From Nannobrachium achirus (lineage: Eukaryota; Chordata; Actinopteri; Myctophiformes; Myctophidae), in NCBI GenBank assembly GCA_963921795.1, contig OY997651.1:56550142-56614141 (forward strand): a DNA stretch of 64,000 bases. Direction: 5' to 3'. The position numbers were made by a program, and so were the translations under genes. Positions 22,721-33,394 of the stretch are shown one piece after another. Positions within the stretch are counted from its first letter, which is position 1, and each line of letters opens with the position of its first letter. The notes below the pieces were generated by a model. The model had not been told where the DNA came from and did not search any database. It was given only the letters and a program-made list of their open reading frames with translations.

Positions 22721-22918
22721 ACGTTGAAGACCCCTGGTCTAGGGAAAGACAGGAGAGCGCTTGTTTTTATCTATGTTACTGTCATTTGTTTTGTATTGCA
22801 ATGTATTTTAACTAACTGTTGCTTGTGAGAAGATTACAATGGAAATAAGTCTATTGTGTTTATCCTCGAACTGCTGTAAATCCTGTGGTTTTATTGCATT
22901 TCAAATAAATCTAATCAA

Positions 22919-22920
<2 letters not shown>

Positions 22921-22982
<62 letters not shown>

Positions 22983-22990
22983 GTGCGTGT
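22921..22990. repeat. (GT)n microsatellite
   Basis: GT repeat followed by GTGCGT interruptions. Confidence 0.97.
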
Positions 22991-23250
22991 GTGTGTACAC
23001 ACACAGTACTCATGAGTGTCTGCGTGTGTACAAGCATGTATTGCCATAAGCTTGTTGAAGCCAAGATATTCCTCTCATTATTTATAATGTGTTACTTAAT
23101 TACGGTTATATTCATTATGGTAATTAGATTGTTTCAGGCTATAGTCTCTTTATGACATGGCATAAATTAGGACACTTTCTGGAACCGTTTCGTCGCCAGT
23201 TCGCTCGCTCGCTCGAGCTGGCAGTGAGGAAACTGTATATTTGCAGAATG

Positions 23251-23435
23251 GATCGGTGGTTCTCAAAGTGGGGTCCGGGGACCCCCAGGGGTCTTGACGG
23301 AGGGGTTACAGGGGTTCCCCAGCAAAATAGTTATCATCACATATACATATATATTAAAAAATACCAGATATAGCAAGCTCACAGCGGGTCACTTTGTGCA
23401 CCACTGCCAGCTTGTACAACTGCTATTTTACAAAA
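23251..23435 (+). mobile_element. hAT-like fragment with hairpin
   Basis: GGTGGTTCTCAAAGTGGGGTC is a hAT-like 5' end. A decayed core hairpin at 23355-23427 (ATACCAGATATAGCAAGCTC / CCAGCTTGTACAACTGCTAT) follows. Confidence 0.5.
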
Positions 23436-23983
23436 TAGTTGAGAAAAAAAAAAAAAAAAGACCGATGTATAATGGCCAGACCAATATTTTTTTATATATT
23501 GTATAAAAGTGTCAGTACTGCAGTGTAGAAATACTATGTTACAAGTCAAATGTACTTGAATTAAAGTACGAAAGTAATTCCATGAAAATGTACTTAAAGT
23601 TATACTATGTAACTTTTTTTATAAAACAAATCTTAAAATTGTCCTAACTATTAAATCACAAAAGTTATAGAAGATCCGCTCCGTGAATTTCAGCCTGTAA
23701 ATGTCATGACCACGGCCTCTACAGTAAGCCCATGGGACTGTTTGCCTATGAGTGTGCCTCTGCCCCTCCCTTGCTCTACTCCAGGAGTCTGATTGCCTTG
23801 AGTGCAGTCACCTGTGAGGACCAGCTGAGCCTGGTTTGGTGACAAGCTGCTGAGACTATAAAGACAGTGTTTCTGTGTGTGTTCAGTGCTGGGTCATAAG
23901 TGTATGTCAGGTCCTCTGTTCAGTGTCTAGTTATGAGTTCAGTTATTGTGAGTGTTTCTGTGAGTTGTATTATCAATGTCTTC

Positions 23984-24432
23984 AGGGACGTGCTGGGCCC
24001 CTGATTCAGCCCGGGAAAACGAGTTGGAGAGGCCCTCATTGCGTGCTATAGAGAGAGATCTCTCTCTGTAGCGCTGCTGCTACTCAAAGATTTGTGACAA
24101 AGTGACAAGCCAGTGGGCCAACTACATGAGTTATATTTCATCGTTGTCGGGTGGAAACCTTGTATGTCCAAAACCGTTTGTTAAGTATTTATCATTTTAA
24201 AAATGTTTAAACTAGTGAAAACAGCCGATCTACAAGCACACAACGCCTCGCGGTGCGAGGCGTTGTGTGCTTGTAGATCTGCTGTTTTCACTACTTTTGT
24301 GCAAACAGTTTAATTTTTACTTTTGTGCAAACAGTTTACTTTTTTCCTAATGGCCGGCCTGGACCGGCCCGAGAATGAACCGGCCGTTCGGGAGTTGTCC
24401 CGCTTTTCCCAATGGCCAGCACTTCCCTGAAA
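23984..24432 (-). mobile_element. S element with nested A
   Basis: CAGGGACGTGCTGGGCC to GGCCAGCACTTCCCTG, inverted relative to 16866-17419. A starts at CGTTGTCGGGTGG (24133) and is cut short after the hairpin. Confidence 0.75.
24211..24293. repeat. Core hairpin in A, near perfect
   Basis: ACTAGTGAAAACAGCC / GCTGTTTTCACTA outer stem; AACGCCTCGC GGT GCGAGGCGTT tip. One of the best-preserved A-type copies. Confidence 0.95.
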
Positions 24433-25239
24433 TGAAGCGTCAGCGTTAGTTTATGCAGGACATGGGAGTCAAGTTGCTGCTCGGAGGTAGTCAGTTGTCA
24501 GTCAGCTCTGTTCTCATACCTCATTAACATATCTGCGGGTCATTATGTCACATGACTGCCATACTCCAATCAAAGCTCTCATCAGTAGGGGAGGCTCCTT
24601 TAAATAGAGCTTGCTTCTCTACCAATGCTTGGTTCCGGAGCTTCGGAATCATTTGCTGCTTGCCTCCACCACCCCAGCCTCCACCTTTGCACGATCAGTC
24701 TGGCTAAATACTTGTGATTGTCTGATTAAGTTACATGTCAATGTAAAGTACTGTGATCTTGAGTTTCGTGTCAATGTTGTTAAACTCAATACTGTGATTT
24801 TGACTAAGTTCATGTCAATGTTATTAAGCTCAATACTGTGATAAGTTCATGTCATGTTAAGCTCAAGACTGTGATCTGATTATGTTACATGTCATGGTTA
24901 TTGCTTTTGCTATTCTATCCCTATGGGGGGGATTGTTATGCGTTCCCTGATTTTGCTAAGCATGCTCAGAAAAGCCTGCACAAAATTCAGGGAGCATCTC
25001 CGAACACGATGCCCTTCAAACGCCAAAATTAACTGCATTCCATTTATGCAATAAATGGTTAAATCTACTTGACCTGTATTCAGTTTATGCAATAAATGGT
25101 TAAATCTTCTTGACGTGAATGTTCGTGCCTAAATGTCTTTTATTAGTAAACTTAAGTTTGTGACCTTCAACTGTTGCCTTGTCTGAGTTCCTGCACATGG
25201 GTCCTACAACACCACCAGTTCCTGACAGTAAAGCCTTCT

Positions 25240-25449
25240 CTATATATGTAAACTGCGATCCTTACCGGGGACCGGATCTCGCGCCAAAATGACGTCATCT
25301 GCATCTGAATCCGTATCCGCCTTGTCCCGGATCATACTTCTGGCCAATCACAGCGCGTGTTCTCCGGAAGTAACTAGAGGCTTTGCAAATAACATCAGCC
25401 ATTACGTTAGCACAGGCTGGCCTGGTTGTAGTTATTCTGGAGCTGAACT
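25240..25449 (+). promoter_or_regulatory. CpG-rich promoter-like segment of the TTAA element
   Basis: A CRE-like TGACGTCA (25290-25297), an inverted CCAAT box (GGCCAATCACAGCGC) and CCGGAAGT ETS-like site lie within 170 bp upstream of the ATG at 25450. The motifs are real; function is inferred. Confidence 0.35.
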
Positions 25450-25658
25450 ATGGAGAAGCAAAAGCCGAAAAAACCTGCGCTCCCTGGAACTAATCCTCCA
25501 CCCACGAAAAGGAAAAAAACACAGGACTATATTCAAAAACAAAAAGAATATGACCAGCTACGGCAGAAATCACGGATTTATCTGCTTCATATACAAAAGT
25601 TGAGGAAAGAAAAAAACTTCCCCACTGATTGGAAACTGGCTCTTTTTCTTTTGAACTG
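25450..25658 (+). CDS. Candidate 5' exon within transposon
   Basis: ATG frame of about 70 codons, Lys-rich at the start (MEKQKPKKPALPG) and ending LALFLLN before CTG|GTAAGT, a consensus splice donor at 25659. The basic start, coiled-coil-like QKQKEYDQLRQ stretch and the end before a donor fit a first exon. I recognise no confirmed family; the context points to a transposon-encoded or captured exon. The downstream frame at 25835-26059 could be another exon but has no clear acceptor. Confidence 0.3.
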
Positions 25659-26379
25659 GTAAGTTTGTAAAAAATAAACATACTTACTCTTTGTCATTGT
25701 TGTACTTTTAGTGCAAGTGCATACCATACGTTGGTATAGAATTTAGTCAATGTATACGATGGATAGCAACGCTGGTCAAAGGATGTTGTAGCAGTAGCCC
25801 TCTGACGACCGTCCTGTTTATTCAGCAGCCCTTTGTGTGTGTGTTCATTCACAAGTATTTGAATTTGAATACATCCGAATCTCCTAAAGACATTGTTATT
25901 GACTCTGGGCTACTCAAACATTTGCAATCATATTGTGTTCTCAATACTGCGGCGATGCACCATTCCCACAAACTTTCAATGTTTATGAATGGTAGCTTAG
26001 CTTGTAGCTATCCCCCCGCCGAAAGTCGGGGGGACGAATATTTACTATTCTGTCCATAACGGCACATAACTCGGTAACGGCGCTGAGTTAGCCTGGGGCC
26101 AGCCTATATACTATGCAGCTAACTAGTAACTGCGTATGGATCCCCTCCATGTTTTAACCATAGGTTTTAACATGTGTGGGGATGAAGTCTAGCTCCAGCT
26201 AGGCTTATCCTCCCCCATAATTATTTTCCCTTTTTTGAATTTGCTTTGTTTGTTTTACAAATGCTAGCTGCAATACCGCTAGTGACCACTACCACTACTT
26301 GGGAAAGTTACATGGTATGCCTTTAAAGTAACACAGGTAAAGTACTCATAATGCAGAATGTCCCATTTTGTAAAGAAAT

Positions 26380-26440
26380 CTCTGAAAATAGCAGATCTAC
26401 AAGCTCACAATGTGTCGCATCGTGACGCATTGTGAGATTG
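26380..26440. repeat. Core hairpin in R
   Basis: GAAAATAGCAGATCTACAAG with partner ATTGTGAGATTGT; tip TGTGTCGC ATC GTGACGCA. The right outer arm is lost. Confidence 0.8.
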
Positions 26441-26627
26441 TCGCCAAAATGTATATAGGATGTATATAGGATAGGATTGAAGTGGGTATGATGTATGTAT
26501 GATTTGTGATAATAATCCAGACATCTACAAAGTAATAAGTAACTCAATATAACTCAAATAATTGTAGTGGAGTACAATATTTAAATATAAATTATATATA
26601 TACAATAATTATAAAAGCACAATCTTT

Positions 26628-26718
26628 GGCTCTGAACAAGTAAAAGTACGGTACTCATTATGCAGAATCTCCCAATAAAGAAATCTCTGAAAATAGCAGA
26701 TCTACAAGCTCACAAAGC
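26628..26718. repeat. Repeated R flank with half core hairpin
   Basis: Duplicates 26335-26410 (TACTCATTATGCAGAATCTCC; AAGAAATCTCTGAAAATAGC) and stops inside the left arm at CTCACAAAGCCC. Confidence 0.7.
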
Positions 26719-27078
26719 CCATATATCGGTCGGGCTCTAGTGCCCTCCGGACCGTCGGACTATAGATAGCGATCGTGCGATGGCTTTGATAGGGTGGTAA
26801 TGCTTTCCCACTTCCCAGCGGGGGGGTGGAAGAAATTCAACAGGCCTCGACACCTCAAGGTGTTCAAATTTAATTGGCACAGGTGTTCTGGGCTCTGTGG
26901 CACTGACAGTTGTGAAGGCATGTCATCGAGAGACCTGCCAAGGCCATCAAGCAGCGGTAGGTAGGCACACCCGTCACCGTTTGACTAGGAGAGAGAGTGT
27001 GGCACCTGTATGGAGTCTGCAAAAAAACTCCTCCAAACACAAATGTGCAATCTGTCCCCTTCGTAATGTGTGCTTGCT
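26719..27078. other. No gene seen
   Basis: 26752-26960 resembles parts of 33335-33370 and 36120-36240 (GGCTTTGA-AGGGTGGTA; CAGGTGTT), an old dispersed repeat. A short frame at 26897-27088 has no support. Confidence 0.4.
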
Positions 27079-27205
27079 AGGGGTGTAGCGATATGGTAAC
27101 TGAATCGAAAAATCGATTTTAATTTGCAATGATCTACTATATCGTCTGCAAAAGCAAAACATCGTACCGCTTTGGCTTTGTATCGTATCGTTTTAAAATG
27201 CGTTA
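27079..27205 (+). mobile_element. hAT fragment (GGGGTGTAGCGATA)
   Basis: The terminus GGGGTGTAGCGATATGG resembles that at 61577. It is truncated where an A right half begins. Confidence 0.55.
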
Positions 27206-27207
27206 AT

Positions 27208-27330
27208 CGTTGTGTGCTTGTAGATCGGCTGTTTTCACTATCTTTGTGCGACGGCCTTGTCTGATGAAGCAGGGCTTTGCGAAAAAACGTACAAATTTGT
27301 AACTTGGAGATACGAGGTTTCTGCCCGACG
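27208..27330 (+). mobile_element. A element, right half
   Basis: From the right hairpin arm (GTTGTGTGCTTGTAGATCGG) to TTTCTGCCCGACGGTGACG. The breakpoint lies near the hairpin tip. Confidence 0.75.
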
Positions 27331-27387
27331 GTGACGATTTGCTACGGAGTGACACTTGATTGGCTCGGATTGCATCAACAACTGTGA

Positions 27388-27427
27388 GGCACGCACGCAC
27401 GCACACGCACACGTGCACGCGCGCGCG

Positions 27428-27510
<83 letters not shown>
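27388..27510. repeat. (GCAC)n-(CA)n microsatellite
   Basis: GCAC and GCGC blocks lead into about 80 bp of CA. Confidence 0.97.
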
Positions 27511-27590
27511 TTCCCTTTAGTAAAGTTATGCCGTTATGCACCTCTCCTCCCCATCTGTTCGTCTCATTAGTGTTTGCCTTTCAAATTGCT

Positions 27591-27591
<1 letters not shown>

Positions 27592-27648
<57 letters not shown>
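27592..27648. repeat. (CT)n microsatellite
   Basis: About 56 bp of CT. Confidence 0.98.
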
Positions 27649-27859
27649 ATCTTTTGTTTGTTTACGGTATGTGATTACCTTGTTCATCCTTCTCTCCACC
27701 CCTCCTACATCATTCCCCTCTCCTCTCCTTCCTCATCGTCATCTTCATCATCATACTACTCTCACCCACAACCACCTGTGTCTCTCTCCCTCAGGCACTG
27801 ATGGGCGGTCACGTGATATCAACACTAGACTAGTGATCAACCGTGAACACTAGTCTAGC

Positions 27860-27935
27860 CAGTGTTTCTCAACCACTGTGCCTGGGGACCTTTGGTGTGC
27901 CCCTGAGAAGGCTCAAGCGTGCCCATTGAAACTGC
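27860..27935 (+). mobile_element. T-family end fragment
   Basis: CAGTGTTTCTCAACCACTG with CCTGGGGACCTTTGGTG, as at 39620. Confidence 0.65.
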
Positions 27936-27974
27936 TTGAACGCAATCACAATAAACGGTAACGTCGCTCATCGT

Positions 27975-28260
27975 CCCATCCCTACTCCTGCGTGCCTCAC
28001 TTTTCTTTCGACGGCATTTTTCTCTTGTGTTGTCTCCTCCGGGGTCCGCTCACTATCCCGACGGGCCGCTGTTCCAACTAGCGTCGGCAGGTTAGTTACT
28101 GAGGTACGGTTACTGAGGTTAAGTTTAGGGTTAGGGGTAGAGTTAGGGTTAGTTTTAGTGTCGGAATACCGGCCCGTCGGCACACTGCCCGTCTCCTCCA
28201 CTCAAGTGGAACTCTGTTTGTCTGTCTCTGTCTCGGCCTCTCTCTCTCCTTGAAAATCAT
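27975..28260. repeat. GGTTAG-containing repeat with inverted ends
   Basis: CTCTTGTGTTGTCTCCTCC ... GGGTTAGGGGTAGAGTTAGGG ... GGCCCGTCGGCACAC. AGCGTCGGCAG and GAGGTTA elements are shared with 38770-38820. Confidence 0.4.
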
Positions 28261-28700
28261 ATTTCTGGCATTTTGTCAGGATAAAAAAATAATTAAATAC
28301 CTAGGGGACACGTCGATGTCGAGCCCCCCAGTCACAAAGTGTCACATACCTATTCCAGGCTGGGTTGAAATGTCCCATAAAACTCCCCTCGGGCGCTGCC
28401 CTAATAGCACCGAATGCTGCCAGTAAGTAGGATGGGTAAATGCAAGTCATGTTTCACTCACTGTAAGTGCAAATGTACAAATACCCCAACAACTACTGAA
28501 ACAACAGATTAAAATCAGTCACATAATTAAAACAGGATTACAAGTGTACAGAAAACATACACAGTGCATTGAGAAATAAAACAAACATGATTTATATAGA
28601 TTATGCAAAAATAAAAGCAAGTTTTAAGAAGGGATTAAGAGAAGTCACTGAGCACCACAGGCAGTTCAAAAGCCTTCTGGAAAATAGAATCCCTCCCACT
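28261..28700. other. No gene seen
   Basis: AT-rich sequence without recognised repeat or coding signal. Confidence 0.5.
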
Positions 28701-29893
28701 TTTCCTACTTGTATTGATCCCAAATGACTTGACATGGAGTCTATGTAGCAGAAATGCCCCTGTCATCCAGTTTCCTTAGCAGACCCCAGCAGCCCTCATA
28801 TCTGGTGGAGCCCATACGCATATTGCTACTTACAATATTTGTTGCGGTCAAAAGTGTGTGTAGGTGTGTTTTATTTTCATGAATCTGTTATTAATGACTC
28901 CACCAAACAGACGACAAGAGACTATTTCCAACTTGGCAGTCTGTGGCATTTAGTTGGCACAGATCGAGTCTATTATAAGTGACTTTGGGCTTGTTTTCCT
29001 GTAAAGTAGCTTTTAAACATTCATAGTTGCAGGTAACTTTAGTTTGGGCTTGTTTTGGGGGCATTATCCGAGATCCATTGGGATGTGTTTGTATTGACAA
29101 CTAATAATAGCCTGGTTCAGACCCTGAATCAATAGCCACATCCCTTTAAAATGTTGTTTCGGCAATTCAGGGAGTCGGGTGTAGCTCTCATTGAAGAGGT
29201 TTTCCTCAGTTGGAAATCCATCCGGCTAATCAGCGTCGTGAATCAGCGTCTTGTGAGCAGCGTGGGTGGGGTTTTCCAAGAACTCATGTGTGATGATTCC
29301 ATGTAACCCAGCGCCGCCACCGGACCGGACCGCACATTCCCAAACATAAACATTGCGTCGCCCGTCGCGGTAATATGCGATCGCACGATCTCGCTATGAT
29401 ACAACAGTAGCAGACATGCTATGTTATGTTTGATTAGGCCTACTAGTCCGTAGCGCTCCTATTCTGCCTGTTTCTTTGGTTAGCAAGTAGCACTAGCAAG
29501 CAACAGGCTAGCCAGCCACATAACAACACTAGGCCTACGTCATATGCTTTGCTACTGTTGTGATGGTCAGACGGTGAACCAATAGCAGAAGTCTGCCTCT
29601 TTGGCAACGCCCATCCCAGAAATTGCCTTGGATGAAAGCAAGTTCAGACTGAATAATGGACTGAAACGAAATGCAATTCAGGCTGAGTGTCAGGCTAAAC
29701 TAATAACACATTCATAAAAAATAAAAAATAAACTGAAAAAAAATGACCACAATAAGAAGCAATATGCTTATGGGCTCCACTGAGGGCTCTTGGGATCTGC
29801 TGAGGAAACTGGACGACAGGGGCAATTCTGCTAAATAGACCCCATGGCAAGTCATTTTGAATCAATATAAGTATAGTAAAATGAGCCTATATG
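28701..29893 (+). mobile_element. U element, split
   Basis: The left part resembles 61393-61575 and the right part resembles 1920-2050 plus 2475-2530. The termini are eroded. It is interrupted by the hAT at 29108-29698. Confidence 0.65.
29108..29698. mobile_element. hAT-type element with perfect ACTAATAA duplication
   Basis: Ends TAGCCTGGTTCAGACC and GAGTGTCAGGCTAA. ACTAATAA flanks both sides (29100-29107, 29699-29706), and the rejoined host GACAACTAATAACACATTC fits the U sequence. 591 bp, CpG-rich middle, no coding signal. Confidence 0.8.
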
Positions 29894-29895
29894 TT

Positions 29896-30350
29896 ATTTG
29901 CGACCGTCAAGTCGCAGTTACTATCAAAACCTCCCACCGGTTGTCAGTCAGTCTGTCCGTCACATCACACTTTTGCCCTACTCATATCTCCGCCAAACTT
30001 TGCACACACACTCCTTGGCTGCCAAACCACAACCTCCACCCCTCATTTCTCACATGGCCCTCTTCTAGCACCACCATGAGGCAGATTCTTTCAGAACATA
30101 GTTTTGGACACTGCTCCATATTTTGGCCTAAAATCACGCAACTTGGATTGCAAATCTCAACCTCCACCCCTGATTTCTCACATGCCCCTCTTTTGGCGCC
30201 AACATCAGGCCGATTTTAGCAAAAAAAAAAATTAACACTGCTCCTACACATATCTCTAAAGTCATGTCATCAACATGGATCCCATATTCCCTCCTGATTG
30301 CCTACCATTGCCTTCTAAAGTTTGTGTATCTCCCGATTAGGGAGTCTTAC
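29896..30350 (+). repeat. O-family repeat with internal dimer
   Basis: Two imperfect copies of an AACCTCCACCCCTCATTTCTC ... GGCAGATT-CAGAACA ... ACACTGCTCC unit lie at about 30030-30120 and 30155-30245, ending at TAGGGAGTCTTACTGGT. Fragments at 18490 and 57486. Confidence 0.6.
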
Positions 30351-30539
30351 TGGTTTATTCTGTGGTTGTCCTTTAAGCACTGCAGCCGCCAAAGCCCCAT
30401 TTTGTGTTACATTCTGCAATTATTGAGATTGATGGATTTTATTCCCCTCATAATTATAGCAGGCTGTAGCTGTAGCAAATTGACAGAGAGTTCCTGACTT
30501 AACCCATTCAGGCATAGAGTTATTGAACGCTTTAACCAG

Positions 30540-30620
30540 TGAAAAATAGCAGATCTACAAGCTCACAGCGCGGAACCGAGTGCCGCGCTGCGAGCTTGTA
30601 GATCTGCTATTTTTGAAAAA
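30540..30620. repeat. Core hairpin in B
   Basis: GCTCACAGCGCGGAAC CGA GTGCCGCGCTGCGAGC; outer stem TGAAAAATAGC / GCTATTTTTGA. Confidence 0.95.
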
Positions 30621-30966
30621 GTCGTGAAAATGTGTGCAAATCTTTGAATATATGTATTTTCAAAGCGAACGTTTGTAACTCAAATGTTGCTTCTGGGTGG
30701 TCCCTGGAACTAAATATTTTGAGATGGGGGGTCCGTGGCCAAATACATATCATTTTGGGGGTCCTTCTCATGAAAAGGTTTGAGAACCACTGACATGGCA
30801 GTCTCTCAAGAACAGACTAACTGAGCTCCAGTTAAGTGAAAAGGACCTTTTCTTTGACGATGGCTGGCCAGATTGCTGACATAGAAACATAGGGTTTTCA
30901 AAAAATCTTAGAAGGATTCAAAAGACACTTATAGAATCGGGTCATAATTCAAATTTCCAAGATTTT

Positions 30967-31044
30967 TCAAAAATAGCAGATCTACAAGCGCGCAGCGCGG
31001 CACTCGGTGCCGTGCTGCGAGCTTGTATATCTGCTGTTTTTCAA
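30967..31044. repeat. Core hairpin in B, second
   Basis: CGCAGCGCGGCAC TCG GTGCCGTGCTGCG, tip loop TCG where the partner hairpin has CGA, so the two hairpins are inverted copies. Confidence 0.95.
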
Positions 31045-31300
31045 TAGTTAATGCATAAAGTAATGATACACAATATAGTGTACCCGTTCTGAATTACTTA
31101 ATAAATGAAAGACAGTGCACACTGCTGCCAGGCTTTATGAAGACCAAACGCCATGTCAAGCTGTTCGTTGAGTCACAGGAGCCAACATGGTGGTGGCGAA
31201 TAAATAAACACACAAGCTCTGCTTCACACAGTCAGCCAAGCCACCAGAGGGATGTCAACAGGGGAGTCGCACCAAATGCTGGGCCCTGGGTACTCTAACT

Positions 31301-31357
31301 ATTGAAAAATAGCAGATAAACAAGCTGCGAGCTTGCAGATCTGCTATTTTTGAAAAA
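31301..31357. repeat. Core hairpin, short-armed
   Basis: ATTGAAAAATAGCAGATAAACAAGC paired with GCTTGCAGATCTGCTATTTTTGA around a minimal TG tip. The GC-rich inner stem is absent. Confidence 0.85.
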
Positions 31358-31385
31358 TCGAGAAAATGTGTGCGAGTCTTTGAAG

Positions 31386-31416
<31 letters not shown>

Positions 31417-31540
31417 GTTTCTATGTCAGTGGTGCTCAAACCTTTTCATGTGAAGGACCCCCAAGATTATATGTATTTGGCCGCGGACCCCCATCTCAAA
31501 ATATTTAGTTCCAGGGACCCCCCCGAAGCAAAATTTGAGT

Positions 31541-32003
31541 GTTATAATTAGTTTTCCTTTTCTTTTTTTCACATTAACATCACCATTAAATCCTATTGTT
31601 TAGTATTACAATGTCATTGGCCACGATATTTGCATATAAATACCCCCCACAGGGGCTGACATTCACACCTCCCAGAGAAGTTGAAATTCCAGCGTCTGGA
31701 CGAACAACATCTCACTTTTTAACTGAAGCTATTCCTCACTAAAACATAAGTAAAATGCCTGTAATTTTTTCGTGATCACTAGAATGTCTAGAACACGTGC
31801 ATATGTTAATATTGTGAAAAATATCCCCAAAATCCAAATTAGAGCATGATTTATGATTTATGATTTATGGCTATAAAACCTTACAAAAACATTATTATTT
31901 TTTTAACATTACATTTTCCTGTGATTAGGACTGCTACAACACCATCTGATTTTTTTTTTTTTTTTTTTTTTGGCCAGTAGAAATTAATTCGGGTCTTGCA
32001 GGG
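31541..32003 (-). mobile_element. J element, left end deleted
   Basis: Inverted copy of 15249-15768 ending GTCTTGCAGGG before TTAA (32004-32007). The other end is missing about 60 bp plus host sequence. Confidence 0.8.
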
Positions 32004-32172
32004 TTAAAGAATACTTATATTCAAAGATTTGCACACATTTTCACGACTTTTCAAAAATAGCAGATATACAAGCTCACAGCGCTCATAGCTAAAGTATAAA
32101 ATAATTCCAGGCCCCTCAACCTTGGGCTCTAGTGACACTCCCCTGGACTCCCCTGACGCCCCTGGATATCAA

Positions 32173-32560
32173 TAGAGAGTATTTAGTAAGGGAAAGTTAG
32201 CCGAGTGCTGGACCAATCTGGGAACTAAATCATTACCAATAGCGTTCTTCACAAATGTGTTCATAAAAGGTGTCTACTATCACCTCTGAACTTTTTTCAA
32301 TCACAACTCCCTTCAGAAACTTTGTGGGAGCCAATCAAAGTTGGAGGTATCCCGAGGGCCTGGGATTAAATATGAGCGTATGAGGTGTGTAATTAGGGTA
32401 ATTTTGGGCTGCTGAATCCATTCCAACAATTAGTTTTCAGTTAAAATGATTCCTTGGCCATAAAACAGGCCTAATTGGCTAAGGCTTAGCCAAGCATGTC
32501 ATTCGAGTTCACCTGTGTCCGGTTAGTCCCTATGTTTTAAACCCTGTTTAAAACAGAACT
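32173..32560. other. No gene seen
   Basis: Apparently unique sequence. A TTTAAACCCTGTTTAAA inverted repeat lies at 32536-32552. Confidence 0.5.
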
Positions 32561-32770
32561 TCTGTTGCCAAGAAGTACCAGCGCCCGTGAATCTTTTTAC
32601 TATAAGCTAATTTTTCCTCTCTTTCATGTTGACAGGAAAGTGGTAGAATTATACTTTAGTCGTTATTTTTGTCTTGGATCTGTTGAAATAGCGAGGGCCA
32701 CAGCACTGCCCATATTGACAATAAATACATCTGCTTGGAGGTCTGACTACAAAATGATGTCACGGCTTAA
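32561..32770 (+). repeat. V1 repeat, possible exon-like copy
   Basis: A stretch of about 140 bp with GGAAAGTGGTAGAATTATAC is repeated at 47325-47455. A pyrimidine-rich TTTCATGTTGACAG precedes it, and the frame KVVELYFSRYF stays open in both copies. It could be an exon of an old element. No protein was recognised. Confidence 0.4.
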
Positions 32771-33235
32771 AGGACAAATTAATTTTTTTACAACAAGGGT
32801 TCATATTTTAGATTGTAATTAAAGAATATAAAAGATGAGTGTTAAATTGATTTTATTTACTTCTTTCTATCGTTTTAGAGATTCTTATTTCAGTGGTTGG
32901 GGGCATGTGTACAAGTGGCTAAATATGTAATTTTACTCAGAATAAGCCCATTCCCAAGATACAACGCAACCTTTCATGGTTGGATGTAACTTATGGGGGC
33001 TAGAAGTGTTACTGTAAATAGCAATAAAGAAACTGCTGGCTTATTGTGTCTAAAAAGACATATTTAGCCACTTGTACGCATGCCCCCATGCGTACGCATG
33101 CCCCACATTTTAGCACAGTAAACACGATAAAACAATAGAACGAAGCAAATGAAAACATTTTAACAATCACTTTTTCTTTTCTCTAATTACAATCTAAAAT
33201 GTGAACCCTTGTTGTAAAAAAACTAAAGTAGTCCT
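32771..33235. mobile_element. V2 element, TTAA type, near-palindromic
   Basis: TTAA (32767-32770, 33236-33239). Ends AGGACAAATTAATTT and AACTAAAGTAGTCCT; most of the 465 bp pairs with itself. The empty site is visible at 47442-47456 (GTCACGGCTTAAAAGCCCC). Confidence 0.9.
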
Positions 33236-33394
33236 TTAAGAAGCCCATAGGAGGTTTTGCGTTTTGGCCATCGACGTGCAAAACCAGTTTGCTCACTCGA
33301 AGGCCGTCAGTCACCGACCGATGTTAGAAGACAAGGTAGTAACTGATGGCTTTGACAGGGTGGTAGTGCTCTCCCCAGGGGGAGAAGAACTTTC

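Larger units (their letters stand above)
23702..25227 (+). mobile_element. Solo LTR with perfect GTAAA duplication
   Basis: Starts TGTCATGACCACGG and ends CAGTTCCTGACA. GTAAA flanks both sides (23697-23701, 25228-25232). Without the nested S element it is about 1.08 kb. It contains TTTAAATAGAGC (24599-24610), direct repeats of CTCAATACTGTGAT and two AATAAATGGTTAAATC units. No internal gag-pol region, so a solo LTR is the simplest reading. Confidence 0.8.
23598..26322 (+). mobile_element. TTAA-type element with promoter-like region and exon
   Basis: TTAA (23594-23597, 26323-26326) flanks AGTTATACTATGTAACTTTT and AAGTTACATGGTATGCCT inverted ends. Minus the nested LTR it is about 1.2 kb. It contains a CpG-rich segment, an ATG frame and a strong splice donor. 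No transposase domain is visible. piggyBac/Kolobok-like by target. Confidence 0.75.
23507..26600 (+). mobile_element. R element split by nested TTAA element
   Basis: 23507-23597 and 26327-26600 are the two parts of an R copy. AAAATGTACTTAA rejoins AGTAACACAGGTAAAGTAC as in 4758-4790. Neither true end is intact. Confidence 0.65.
30503..31097 (-). mobile_element. B element, TTAA type, 595 bp
   Basis: TTAA (30499-30502, 31098-31101), ends CCCATTCAGGCATAG and CCCGTTCTGAATTAC. Same order as 15989-16547 on the other strand, with both hairpins intact. Confidence 0.9.
31259..32164 (+). mobile_element. I element, hAT type, with nested J
   Basis: CAGGGGAGTCGCACC to CTGACGCCCCTG, flanked by GATGTCAA (31251-31258) and GATATCAA (32165-32172). 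The interior matches that of B elements despite different ends. Confidence 0.85.
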
